From Manis javanica (lineage: Eukaryota; Chordata; Mammalia; Pholidota; Manidae): a DNA stretch of 64,000 nucleotides. Numbering within the stretch: the first letter of the stretch is position 1; each line of letters begins with the position of its first letter. This document shows positions 1 through 23,645 of this stretch, piece after piece. The position numbers were made by a program, and so were the translations under genes. The DNA lies in contig NC_133156.1 in assembly GCF_040802235.1 (NCBI RefSeq), positions 143,265,173-143,329,172 on the forward strand, given 5' to 3'. Under the pieces are notes generated by a model that was not told the DNA's origin, ran no database searches, and saw only the letters and a program-made list of their open reading frames with translations.

Positions 1-99
1 ATTTACAGGCCCAGGGGAATTACATTTGCTGAGCAGTCCGCTGTTGGGGCCGTTTGGAGATGGAGTAGGGCTTGGAGAACCCTAGTCCTGCGCACCTGC

Positions 100-370
100 T
101 CTCCGAGGTGAGGATGCCCACCAGGGGACCCTGGAGCTCGGCGGGGGAGTGCGCCTCCTGGCGGCGGCGCTGACACCAGGTCCAGGCCGCCCGGAGTGGG
201 CGGACCGCTGGGAAGTTCACCCGGGGATGGAGGAAAGTGCGCCCTTTCCCACCTTCGCTCTTCCGGTGCCGCCCCTCCCCGCTCACCGCCTCGGAGGCTG
301 GCGCTTCGGCGCCCACAGGGCTCCCCTCACCCTGGGGCGCCGGCACCCAGACCTCAGGACTCCGGCTGAC
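100..370. other. CpG-rich segment inside ROPN1L's last intron
   Basis: This short stretch is rich in G+C and CpG (for example GGCGGCGGCGC near 160 and GGCGCCGGCACC near 340), unlike the surrounding intron. No ROPN1L exon is found here. It could be the edge of an alternative promoter or CpG island, or an exon of an unannotated transcript; I cannot tell which. The rest of 1-1641 is unique-looking intron with an L2-like remnant near 600-700. Confidence 0.4.
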
Positions 371-1641
371 CTGTGCTTGCAGGATCCTGGCCTGGGCAGC
401 CCCGGGCCCACACCCCGCAGTCCTGCACTCCCCAGGCCCTGCCACTCGCTCCTTAGGGGCAGCCCTGCAGTCTCTGCCTCACTCTCACACCACTCAGGCA
501 CCCAAATTTGGATGGCGCTGGGGCAGCCCCCTTCTTCGTCAGCGGTCTCGACCTTTTCTTTGCAGAAACCTCCTAATATGCGGCTCAAGGGGTCTTCTAA
601 CCCAGACCACCACCATGTTCCCTCTGTAAAATCCCCAGTGGCTCCCCACTGCCACCAGACATAACCCAAACTCCTAGGAGCCTTTGCACCTCCACAACCT
701 GTGGTGCAGCAGGCCAGGGCCCCACCCATGGGCCCGTCCCCTGAGCAGCGTCAGCCTGCAGACACCAGACCCAGGCTGCTGAGCCCCATGAACACCATGT
801 AAGAGGACTTCCCCAGGGACAGAACTGGCCAGAGGGAGCTGCTTCATGGGAAGGGCCCTCCAGGGAGGCCTCTGTGAGCAGGGAATGTCAGACGGCCACG
901 CAAAGGGGGCAGGGCGCTCCCAGAGAGCAAGCGCAGGGGCCAGAAGTGGGCTGAGGCAGGCCCACAGGACCTGGTCGCTGCCCAGTTCGAGGGTCGCCTC
1001 TCTGCCGAGCACTTCAGAGTGTCACCACCCTTGATGTGTGTAACAGCTCACTGCACTTCAGGCACATGGGTCTTGGTTTAAAGTAGGCCAAGCAGCACTT
1101 CACTGCCCTCCAGGAGCCTCTGCTGGGGCCTGGGCTGCCGCTCCCTCCTCTGTGGCCAGGGCTACCCCACCACAGGTCTGCTTGTCCTGCATCCCCCACA
1201 GGCAGCACAGATGGGCATAGAGTGGGTGACCTATAACCGTTCAGGACACGAAGGGGTCACTCCTGCCACCTGGAGTGCCTGTTTCCTGGTCATTGCTGAG
1301 AAATGACTTCTCGCTTTTTTGCATGCTATGATTTTAAACCATTTGACATACTGCACTAAAGAGTCAGGAAAAATCCTGGATAAACTTCTGAAAGACAGGA
1401 TAGATGTTCTCCCTCTGAAGTCTGAAGAGAACCAAACTTTAAGCCTGTGCTGCCCTGAGTCAGAGGACAAAGCTGCCTCCCACCATCTGGCTTCTCCATG
1501 CCCTACTCCCAGACACTGAGCACAGGGTGTGCACTTCCCTTCCCACGAAGGCAGGATGCATGGCGACAGAGCCATCTGAGCCAAGAGGAAAGCCAGTTTT
1601 CCAATCACTGCACCTGAGCTCCAGGGAGCACTCATACTTAC

Positions 1642-14231
<12,590 letters not shown>

Positions 14232-14422
14232 TCACCCTCGGGGGCCGAGCAGGGCTCTGGGGTCTGGGGCGGGGCCGGGATCCCTGGTGTGGGGGCGGAC
14301 CAGGAGGCCGTCTTCGCGAGGAAGCGCTAGTGGTAGGCAGGGTGCTCACCCTCTCTCTTTGACCCCTTAGAAATCCAGGGCCAACCGTTCCTCCGAGAGC
14401 AAGCCGCCGCTATTATGGCGCC

Positions 14423-14435
14423 GTTTCCAGGCAAC
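14423..14435 (+). promoter_or_regulatory. RFX X-box-like motif
   Basis: GTTTCCAGGCAAC is an imperfect palindrome of the form GTTNCC-N-GGNAAC, within the RYYNYY-N(1-3)-RRNRAC definition of the X-box. RFX factors bind such sites in promoters of ciliary genes. It lies about 250 bp upstream of the ROPN1L start codon, which fits a radial-spoke gene. Binding itself is inferred. Confidence 0.65.
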
Positions 14436-14450
14436 AGGGACGCGCCCGGG

Positions 14451-14459
14451 CCCCGCCCC
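14451..14459 (+). promoter_or_regulatory. Sp1-type GC box
   Basis: CCCCGCCCC (GGGGCGGGG on the gene's strand) sits between the X-box-like site and the NRF1 site, within the CpG island. It is a typical Sp/KLF recognition sequence. Confidence 0.6.
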
Positions 14460-14465
14460 TGGCTC

Positions 14466-14477
14466 CGCGCACGCGCA
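14466..14477 (+). promoter_or_regulatory. NRF1 palindrome
   Basis: CGCGCACGCGCA matches the NRF1 consensus YGCGCAYGCGCR at all 12 positions. It is about 300 bp upstream of the ROPN1L ATG in the CpG island. NRF1 sites are common in TATA-less CpG promoters. Confidence 0.65.
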
Positions 14478-14620
14478 CTCGTCTACGGCCAAGGCCGGGG
14501 CGGGGGTCCTCAGGCGCGCGTCGGGAGACAGTGCGCCTGCGTAGCCTGGCTGCGGAAGCCTTTGCGGCTGAGCGGTAGTTTAGAGCTGCAGGAGCTGAAC
14601 GTTTCACTTAGGAAAGGACT

Positions 14621-16130
14621 TTTGATCGATTTCCCGCTGCCTAATGTAAGGGGCATATTCATAAAAGACCCTCCGCTTCTCTTTGCTCTAGTACATGAAG
14701 TTTAGACGAGGTGCCTCGGGTCCTCCTAGGCAGGCGGCTGTTAATGAGAAGGCCGACAGGTGCAGGCCTCTCGAGCCCCAGGCCGCTTGAGCCCCTGCCT
14801 TGCTCGACTGCCCTCTTGATCTGGCACGTGCCTCTGACACTTTGTCCCATAGGGCCCCAGCCGCAGTGCCTCCCACATGCTATTGCTCAGTGGGTTCCCC
14901 TTGGTGAACTTGTTCTTCAGATCTGTTTAGGAGCCACATAGAGTTTAGACGGTAGGCGATTTCTGAAGATTCTATTTGCTTTCCCAACTAATATAGAGTG
15001 GTTGAGCCAATCTAGGAGGAAGTAAAGCACATCTTCTGATATAATAGCTTTAGGTTGCAGGGTAGGAGAAACTTTTCCATCTGGTGGATTCTGATCAGGG
15101 TGGCATGCGGGTGTGAGTGTAGGTGGTATCCTGGCTGGCGGCTGCGGCTGCTCTCAGCACCCACACTGAATGAATGAGGCCCTGAAACCCACCCTCCCTT
15201 GCTCAACTCTATAGAGAGGAAGATGGGGAACTAGAAGGTGCTATGGCCAGGAAGCCCAGTGTCAAGCCCAGCCTCCTGCCCTAGAGGCATCAAGCTCCAG
15301 CCATGACTCCTCTACCTGTGCAACGTATCTAGCAATTGAAGACACACACAGGTTTCCAAATTAACAGCAACCGCTTAAGGTATTCACTAATGTTGATGAC
15401 ACCATGGGAAACAAGGAATCTCATAAACTCATGAGGGAGGAATGCTGATCAGTACATTTGAAGGCCATAATACTATAAGTGTTTCTGATGACTTAGCAAT
15501 CTTCTAGGGAGTTGTCCCACAGAAATACTACACGAGTATAAAGTAATATGGATAAAAATGTTTGCTGTAGCATGCAACATGGTTTAACTGATTGTCTTCA
15601 GAAAACTTAAGTCACAGTCTTATCCACACAAAAAGCAATAGAGCCAGAATTTTTAAATGGGGTGGTATGTACTGATATAAAGAGATGTTCATGAAATACA
15701 AAGTGGAAAAAAGTACCCTGTAGAGTGAGCGATCTGTGGCACATGCCATTGCCATGTATCATAAAAGGAGCTGTATGTTTCGCACAGCACCTTTTGGAAG
15801 CATATGCTAAGCTACTGACAATGGTTACCTCTGGAGAATGGCACAGGGCTTCTGGATTTACTTTAACCATTATATATCCTTTTGATTCTGATTCATTTAT
15901 TTACTCGACGACATTTATTGAATGTTGAATATGACCCAAGGACTATTCTGGAATATAGTAGTATCCCCAAATCGTTTTGAGTTTTTGTTTTTTTAATCTC
16001 TGAAACTTCCATTCAAGTCACATGTAAATATAAATAAGTAGGCAAACTATATTGTATGTTTAAATATGAAAGAGAGAAATACCACAGGAGAGGAGTCAGA
16101 AATGCCCCCATAGCTGCAACTTTAATAAGC
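14621..16130. other. Intergenic sequence upstream of ROPN1L
   Basis: This is mostly unique-looking sequence between the CpG island and the ancient repeat. At about 15885-15960 the stretch GATTCATTTATTTACTCGAC... to AGGACTATTCTGG resembles the start of a MIR/L2 element. I see no gene. Confidence 0.5.
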
Positions 16131-16149
16131 TTCACTAATGAATGACAGT

Positions 16150-17420
16150 TCAGTAAAGCAATGGGGAGGCTGGGAAGAGCCTAGATGAAGAACAGCAAGT
16201 GCAAAGGCCCTGGGGTTTGGCCTGTTCTGGATGTGGGGAAGTTGCATGGAGCACAGTGAACACAGGGAGTGATGGGTCAGAGACAGGAGGCTGCCTCAAG
16301 TGGAGTGCACAGAGGGGGCCTTGAAGCCACTGTGGACTTCGACTATGTGATCATTCACTCTTGGAGGGATCTGAGTAAAGGACTGATGTGATCTGGCTTA
16401 GATCTGAACATGACTACTCTGGATTCAGTGTTGAAAATAAATGGAAGACAAGAGAGAAAGGGTAGAGGCCAGGAACTCAGGGGACACTGTAGTCACTGGG
16501 CAGAAGGAAGATGGTGCTGCTCTGCACCAGGATGGCAGCAGCAGGAGCGGTGCAAAGACCAAGACCTGCTGTCAGACTGTGGAGTGAGAAAGAGAAGTGT
16601 CCAGGGTGTTCTCAGCATTGTTCATTTACCAACTTGCATCTGTCCATTGTTACCTACTGAGATGGGGAAGTTGGGGAAACAGATTTAGGAGAGGGGAACC
16701 ATGAGTTCTTTTTAACCTGTTAGGTTTGAGATGTTGGAAGACTCCATGTTGCACAGCAGTTGCACAGATGTGTCTGGAGTTCAAGGAATAAGATGGAATG
16801 GATAAATATATACACCTGGGAGTTATCAGCACACAGATGGCCTGGCCTCTAAAGCCATGAGGCTGGGTGAGATCACCAAGTCAATGGGGGACACAGCTCC
16901 CAGACTGAGCCCCGGGGCCTGGTAATAGCTGGAAGACAACAAGGAGTCAGCAAAGGAGTTTCTAAAGTAGAGTCCAGACTGGTAGGAGGAAGATTAGGGA
17001 AGTGCTGTGTCCTGGCAGTTGAGGAAAATGACTAGAGAGAGGAATCAAGCAGATGAGACCTGAGCATTAAACACAGAATTCAGCATTTGTCACCAGTGAT
17101 CTTTACAAGAGCAACTCCAATTGAAAAGTGGGAGCAAATACCTGATTGTAGGTTGGGAGAGACTAGGAGGGAAAAAGGTGCAAACAGTACAGGTAATTCT
17201 TTGAAGGCTTTTGCTGAAAGGAAGCAAAATAGCAACTGAGGGCAACAGCAGGGCTGATAGTTTTTTTAGTGGAAGAAATGACAGCAATGTCTGATGACAG
17301 GGATGACCCAACACCTATGATGCAGGACAGAGAACTGCAGAGCGGTGTCTCAGCGGGAGAGAGCGCTGATCCACGAGCCTGTGCAGGCCAGGGAGGGCCC
17401 AGGGATGGCACCTGTGGACC
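16150..17420 (+). repeat. Long ancient mammalian interspersed repeat
   Basis: About 1.3 kb matches the order of a well-known mammalian repeat: AACAGCAAGTGCAAAGGCCC, then ACTGATGTGATCTGGCTTAG, TACTGAGATGGGGAAG, GTTAGGTTTGAGATG, GGGAGTTATCAGCACACAGAT, AAAGCCATGAGGCTGGGTGA and ACTGAGCCCCGGGGC. It is diverged and non-coding. I recognise the pattern but cannot name the family with certainty. Confidence 0.6.
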
Positions 17421-17669
17421 CCAGGACACCTGTCACTCTGCAGTCTGCATACAGGGCTCTGGAAGGGCATGCTGGCCTGCTCCTGGTGAGCACAAGTACA
17501 TGTAAGAGGGAGAATGTGATGGTGTGAACGTGTGAACAGTTGTTCTGATTGCTTCTATGTTCTCAGTGAAACAGGAATACAAGCTGTCAGCCAAAAGTGA
17601 GAGCAGACAAGGTAGCACTTTGCATAAAGAGGTATGAAATGGTCCCTTAGGCAGCATATGTGAACATAG

Positions 17670-18810
17670 TATTACGTTTTTAAATTTAGGTATAATTAAC
17701 ACACAGCTGCACAAATTTAAAATATACAATTTGCCAAGTTTTGACAAATGTATACTTGTACAACCAGAACCAGACCAAGATAGCGAGCAAATCTATCACC
17801 ATCATCCTTCCAAGTTCCTCACCACCAGCTCCCGCCCCTACTGACCTTTCTATAGATTTCTGTAGGTTGTTTGCATTTCCTGAAATTTATATAAATGAAA
17901 GCATACAGTCCATATTTGGTCTACTTTCACTCAGCATAATTATTTGTATATCAATAGCTCTTTTTCACTACAGAGCAATACCTTACGCGTGTGTATTGTT
18001 TCCAGCTTTGAGCTATTATACGTAAAGCTCCTGTGAACACTCATGTCCAAGTCTTCTTATGGGCATAGGGACATACACAACATATGCTTTCTTTTCCCTT
18101 GGTAAGTAACTCAGAGTGCTAATTACATATAGTAACCTTTTAGAACTGCTGAACTATTTTCTAAAGCAGTTGTACCATCTTACATTCCCTCCAGCAGAGT
18201 ATGACAGTTCCATGCCTCACATCCTCACCAGCACAATATGGTATTTTTGATTTTAGCCATCCTAAAACATGTGGTGCTATCATTTTTATTTGCATTTTGC
18301 TAATGGCTAATGTTGAACAGCTCATGTGCTTACTTGCCATCTATATATCCTCTTTAGTAAAGTTTCTAAGTATTTTGCCTTTTTAAAATGGGCAGCAAAT
18401 AGATTTCCTTCCTACTACAGGTTTTGAGACTCCCTTAATATCTGAATGCATGTCCTTCATCAGAACTGTTTCCCAAGACTCCATGGCATGTCTTTTTTTC
18501 TCTGAACAGTTTACTTCCAAGAGCAGATGTTTTCAATTTTAACTCCAATTCACCAAATTTTTCTTCCATGGATTCTGCTTTTGGAGTTGCATCAAATCTA
18601 AATTTGCCTAACCCAAGGAAGGCTGAACATTTTCCCCTTTGTTTGATTCCACAAGTTAAGTTTGGGGTTTTATGTTTAGGACTATAATCACTTGGAGGGT
18701 TTTTTTCCATACATTAAGGTATGGATCAATTTTTACTTTTGCATCTGGATGTCCAAGTATTCCAGCTCCATTTGTTCAACTTTTGCATCTCTGTCAACAA
18801 TCAGATAACC
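17670..18810 (-). mobile_element. Old L1 (L1M-type) fragment
   Basis: In plus orientation the block shows antisense L1 3'-half sequence: TTTAGGTATAATTAACACAC, TTTCACTCAGCATAATTA, TCACATCCTCACCAGCACA, then TTGCATCTGGATGTCCAAGT and CCAGCTCCATTTGTTCAAC. No ORF survives. It sits between ROPN1L and the presumed end of the MARCHF6 transcript. Confidence 0.75.
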
Positions 18811-18999
18811 AGACATGCATCAGTCTACTTCTGGACTCTATTCTGCTGCGCCAGTCCAGTGCATTTGTGCAGACAGAAGGGATTATGCAACTGAGAAAAG
18901 AACAAAAGAATGAAATGAATGGAGTTTCTGGCATGAAGCTTGTCTTAAAGTGACAACAAGCATGGAGAAGCAGGACATGGTACTGTTACATACGTAAGT

Positions 19000-21900
19000 T
19001 AACTTCAAAATGATAAAACAGTGTAAAGTGGTGCAGAATGGGACCTCTCTCAGGTTACTGGCTGTGGGACTGAGTGAAGCAGAGGATGAAAGAGAGGTGT
19101 CCTTGTTTACAAAACAGTAAGGAAGGCTGCAGCCAGGTCATGCCGAACTTGCTAGGTGGATCCCTTCTGTGTTCCTTGTGGCATTTTATTTATGCCTATA
19201 ATAGAACCTTTTGTTCACTGTTGTTCTTTCCCACTCTTAACTGGACTCCTTGAAGGCAGACCTCATATCTCATTCAAATATAATACTAAGTATAGTGCTG
19301 GAAAACAGACACCAAAACCCTGGGGAGTTGAAGTGTTACCTCCTCAGACCCTTGGTGGTGTGGGTTCTCTGCACCAAGAATGGCTGCAAACCATAGGGGG
19401 ATCACCAGCCACCAAGGTTCACCATGCAATTTCCTCTGTTGTAAAATTGCAGTCTCACTTGCATCTTACAGATGTCCTATGGTTCAGTGTTTCACCTACG
19501 ACTACTGCATTAAACGCACTTGGTTTTGAAAAATCATAGTTGTTGCACCTAGAAACAAAGAAAAATTAGAAATACAAGGACCTCTTTGCATGGGAACTTT
19601 AGAGGAAAAAAACTCTTCCAATTCTTCCCTTTTTTTGTGAAACATATGGCCAACTACATAAAATGGACTTGACTGGTCTACTCTATCCAAGAATCCATTA
19701 AAAGAAAACCTGGTGACCAGTGAGATGGTCTGTAATTAGAGCACTGGGAGAGAGGGGGTTTATGTCCTCGGCAGCTAAACTTTTAAATTCACACTTAGAA
19801 TAGAGGGGCTATAACAACATGTAACTTGAGTTCATTACATGATTGTTATATTAAAAAATATCTGGATTATCTACCTATGTATGCTGACTAGTAATGCACA
19901 TTTGTAGAATATTGAAGCAATCTTGCAACAAAGGAAAAATAAACCAACCAATAAAACCAGGCTACAACTAACATTCATTTTCTTCATTTTGTTCTCTAGA
20001 CTTATTAAGGCAACAAATGACCACATAAAAAACGGGAGCATTGTAGAATATATACACATAAAATTGGTCTGGGTATCTAAGGTGTTTGCTTTAACAGAAA
20101 ATTGAAAGCCCAAATAACTAAGTGTTCTATTTAGTTTCTGTAATGGTCATTTCTAGGCTTACAGTCATTAGATTTTCATTTAAGGTACAGTATTACTTTC
20201 ATGACCACAAAATGAGGCACTCATACAAAATAGATGGGAATGAAAACAGATATATACTGTCTCATCTTCATGTTGTATTAATACCAAACATATTGTTGGT
20301 GATTATTTGAAAGAAGCCCTTACTTTTGATGGCTGTTTTAGAAAGGGACATAGTGTAACTGGCTTAAAAGAAAACATCTGATTGAGGGGACAAAACCAGA
20401 GATACAAGACAGTTCAACCAAGGAAGTTTTAGACAATCTCCAAAATGAGGTTTTTAATAATACTTTAGTGGTAAAACATTTTACTTATGTCTATCCTTGA
20501 TGGAGACTGAAAAGGTAACATTTTAAAGGAGGGTTTTAAACATAATCAGTTAATTGTACAATGTAAAAAACTTATCACAGTAAGTAGAGAGCTTAAAATA
20601 CTCAATCCTGAAAATGAGGTAAGTAGCTACCTTGCAAAATGTGCCAGTGTTCTCCTACTGGTGCTACATCTGTGTGTGTGTGTACATGTGTGTGTGCACC
20701 CGTGTGTGCACATAAATGCAATGGAATGTAGAAATATCCAGTGTTTTTTTAAAAAGTCATCAATTCAACCTAAACTCAAGAATTATACTTTAATAAAGCA
20801 TTTTGCCAATATAGAAATGACACACCTAAGGTCAAATCATTTGAGAAAAAGTTATTCTCTATTACTTGAATAAGGGAAAGAAAAAACACAAGACGAGAAT
20901 CCACAGTAATAACAGCTATATTAAATGTTGAAATAAAAACTACTTTTTGTTTACATCTGGAATTGAGATGTCCAATCTCCATTGTTTCTCCAGAGAACTA
21001 ACAGGAAAAAATCATCTAAAAACATGGAGCTTTTTTAAGGCTAGCTGTACACAAACTTCACATTGGCATTTTCTTCAGTTTTGATCTCAACTATTAGTAC
21101 TTCATAGTTTTAAAATCAAACATAATTTGCTAATATTAAACAACTGCACACTTCATATTATGACCATTTGATAACTGGTCATGTAAAACTAACCCCAAAT
21201 GTTGATTTGTCTTCAATATATAAATAGTAAAAATTAAGCAGAAAGGTCTTCTTTCCTAATTAACTTCCTTGAAAACTGTTTTGCCCAATGTAAAATGAAG
21301 CAAACTACACTGTTAAAAAAAAACTTTTTTTAAGAAGTGCATCAATACTAGCACATTCTCCACTAGAGGTTTTAAATATTTGTAAGACTATTAGTTAATA
21401 AGAACATCTTGGTGCTACCCAAATTAAGTATTATGCCAGCAAAGGCTTTCCTTGCAGATGTACTCATCTTACTGAAAACAGCAGGACAAAGCACGACTGG
21501 AAAGCCCAGGGGTCCTTATGACCAGAGAAAAGTTACCTGCCAGTGAAAAGGAGGGCAACTTGCTAGCCATTCATCTATATCTGTATTTTTTTTAACAAAA
21601 TATCTCATAAGATTTAAAATTTTGTAGAGTAACAATTTTTAATCTTTTGTGGAATCTGCCTAAATCTTTCTTATAAAACAGATGTGTTCCAATTACTTTA
21701 TATAATATCTACAACTTCTCTGAAAAATTAAACCTAAATTGTTATATGCCCAATTTGTTATTTTTCTCCCAAAGAGCAATTTCTATAGACATATACCACA
21801 AAAGGTGGCATTACGTTTTTAATGCTCCGAGTTTTTCACAGTAGAACTGAATTTCTAAGTAAAGGCAGGGCTAGCAAAGACTATTTCAAACACAAGAGAA

Positions 21901-23554
21901 GGGCTACTACAAAGTGCTGAGAAGTGTAACACTGAATCCTATGTCAAGCATTTTTTTTTTTGATACTGATGTTTAAAAATATATCTCAAAGTGAAGTTAA
22001 TTGCTTACCTCTTCAGGAAAATTGTTGAAATAGAAAACAACTAGAACACATTGCTTTTTATTTTGGTAGCTTATGTTTGGCTGACTTTCATGTTTTAAAA
22101 ATCCTCATTTGAGTCTATGGATTTTAATACTATGTGGAAATTCCTTTATAGATTCTGAAGACTGACGCTGTCTATTTTCTCTGAGAACTTCTAAGTTCTC
22201 ATTCAAAACAAACACTCTCCTTCCAATATTAACGATCCATTAAATAGTTGGATCATGTGCCCAACCATTCTCATTATTTCCCTACACTGCTAACTTGGAG
22301 CTTTGGTTATTAGAGAAAAATCAAGTTTATAAGTGTTCAGTTTTCTGAAATTTTTACAGCATGTTTCCAACAAAATACATTCTATTCGCCTATGTTAAAA
22401 GGCCAGTTCAGCCAGTTTCCTTCTGGGCAAATAAAATCAAGTTGGTTGTATTTGTAGTTTTATTTGTAAACAAAAGCTTTGGAAACTTTGGGATTTCCTC
22501 ATGGAAAACTAGGAGAAAAGTACCCTAGTCCTCAGCCAATGTGGCACTAGCAAGCAGGACTGGGTATTCTAACCAATCTAATGCTGTCAGGCTACAACTA
22601 CAAACCACACCTTCATTTAACAAACATCTCAGTGTGTCCTAACTCCAGTAAGACTCAGGACTGGTGGTGACATTATCCCGTAAGATTTATGATCTTGTAT
22701 AACTTTTGGCCACAGCTGCCAAAAAAATAGCTGCGTATGGGTATGGGGGTGGGGAGGACTCATAAAAATCTTCTTCTGGACTTTTTTCCCTCTAAGTATA
22801 GACATGCCCCTAACAAGCACAAAAACCCAACCCCCAATGCTGATAACTAGGGATATTAAATTATCAAAATTAAAAATAATTTCCTCATCTAGCACAAGAT
22901 ACTATACAATATTACAAACACAGACACATGAAAAAGAAATCAAGCAGTAGAAAATGTACAACAGCTTTGGTGTTATACAAAATAACTTCCAAAAATGACT
23001 GACAGTGAAGCACAGAGTTCATGTTTTCCTACCACAGACACTCCACTGCTGATTCTACTTGCTTCCGTTTCTGTCCTTGCTAAGATCTGAACAGCCCAGA
23101 CGGACAGAATGTACAGTTTACTTAGTACGAACTGCTAGGAACACATGACACTGCGCTGCAGGAGATGTCATTATAGTCTTGCCTCTGCCCTATGGCTCTG
23201 CGGCATGTTTCCTGTTGAGATCACAGCAGGTCCAAAATAAAGTGACAACTAGATTTAATAAATTAATATACATTTTGTTTAAAGATGTACAATGCACATT
23301 CTGTTTAATCCAAGGTTTTGGGGTATCCCGGAACTTCTATTTACACATATACAACTCTCAGACGGCAATGCTGAAGAGGCAGGAAGGGCAGCAGAGCCTT
23401 GCACTGCCGCTCTGAACGCTGAGAACACGAGTCAAATACATTTTAACTTAAAAACAACGCTGAGAAATCACTGGGAAAAGTCTCCAAAGAGAGAAGTCCA
23501 CAAAAAAGGACCTGTAAAGGCGAGGGGAAGGTCAAGGTAGCTGAGACAACCACT
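19000..23554 (-). other. MARCHF6: Probable MARCHF6 3'UTR (left end not fixed)
   Basis: Downstream of the stop codon lie over 3.5 kb of AT-rich, mostly repeat-free sequence. MARCHF6 transcripts are known to carry a multi-kilobase 3'UTR, so this region is assigned to it by inference. Candidate AATAAA signals on the minus strand occur near 22459, 22058 and 19187, and one overlaps the stop codon. I cannot tell which is used. Confidence 0.45.
20671..20714 (+). repeat. (TG)n microsatellite
   Basis: Alternating TG/CA tracts interrupted by ACA and CACCC form a short imperfect dinucleotide repeat. It lies in the presumed MARCHF6 3'UTR. Confidence 0.7.
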
Positions 23555-23645
23555 TTATTCTTGGGACAACTGTGGAGGCAGCGGAGATGTGCCTTGTTTG
23601 CCAGATTTCCGTTCGTAATTCACGAGGCGTTGGCCCACCAGGTAT
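23555..23645 (-). CDS. MARCHF6: MARCHF6 terminal coding exon, C-terminal element (~881-910)
   Basis: Encodes [20 protein letters not shown] then [10 protein letters not shown] and TAA. The conserved C-terminal element (CTE) is intact. Its Gly at position 5 aligns with Gly885, reported as needed for MARCHF6/Doa10 function. The stop codon overlaps an AATAAA hexamer. Acceptor AACCTAG. Confidence 0.96.

Noticed and set aside
149-729. Overlapping long ORFs (up to 171 codons) in the GC-rich left end
   Set aside because: High GC lowers stop frequency, so ORFs occur in several frames on both strands at once. The content is low-complexity Pro/Arg/Ser with no recognisable domain.
1-1641. Search for the missing last ROPN1L exon
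   Set aside because: No minus-strand match to the expected C-terminal segment with an acceptor was found, so the exon is taken to lie outside the window.
17670-18810. Possible extra MARCHF6 or ROPN1L exon in this intergenic block
   Set aside because: The sequence follows L1 order and no in-frame exon with splice sites matches either protein.
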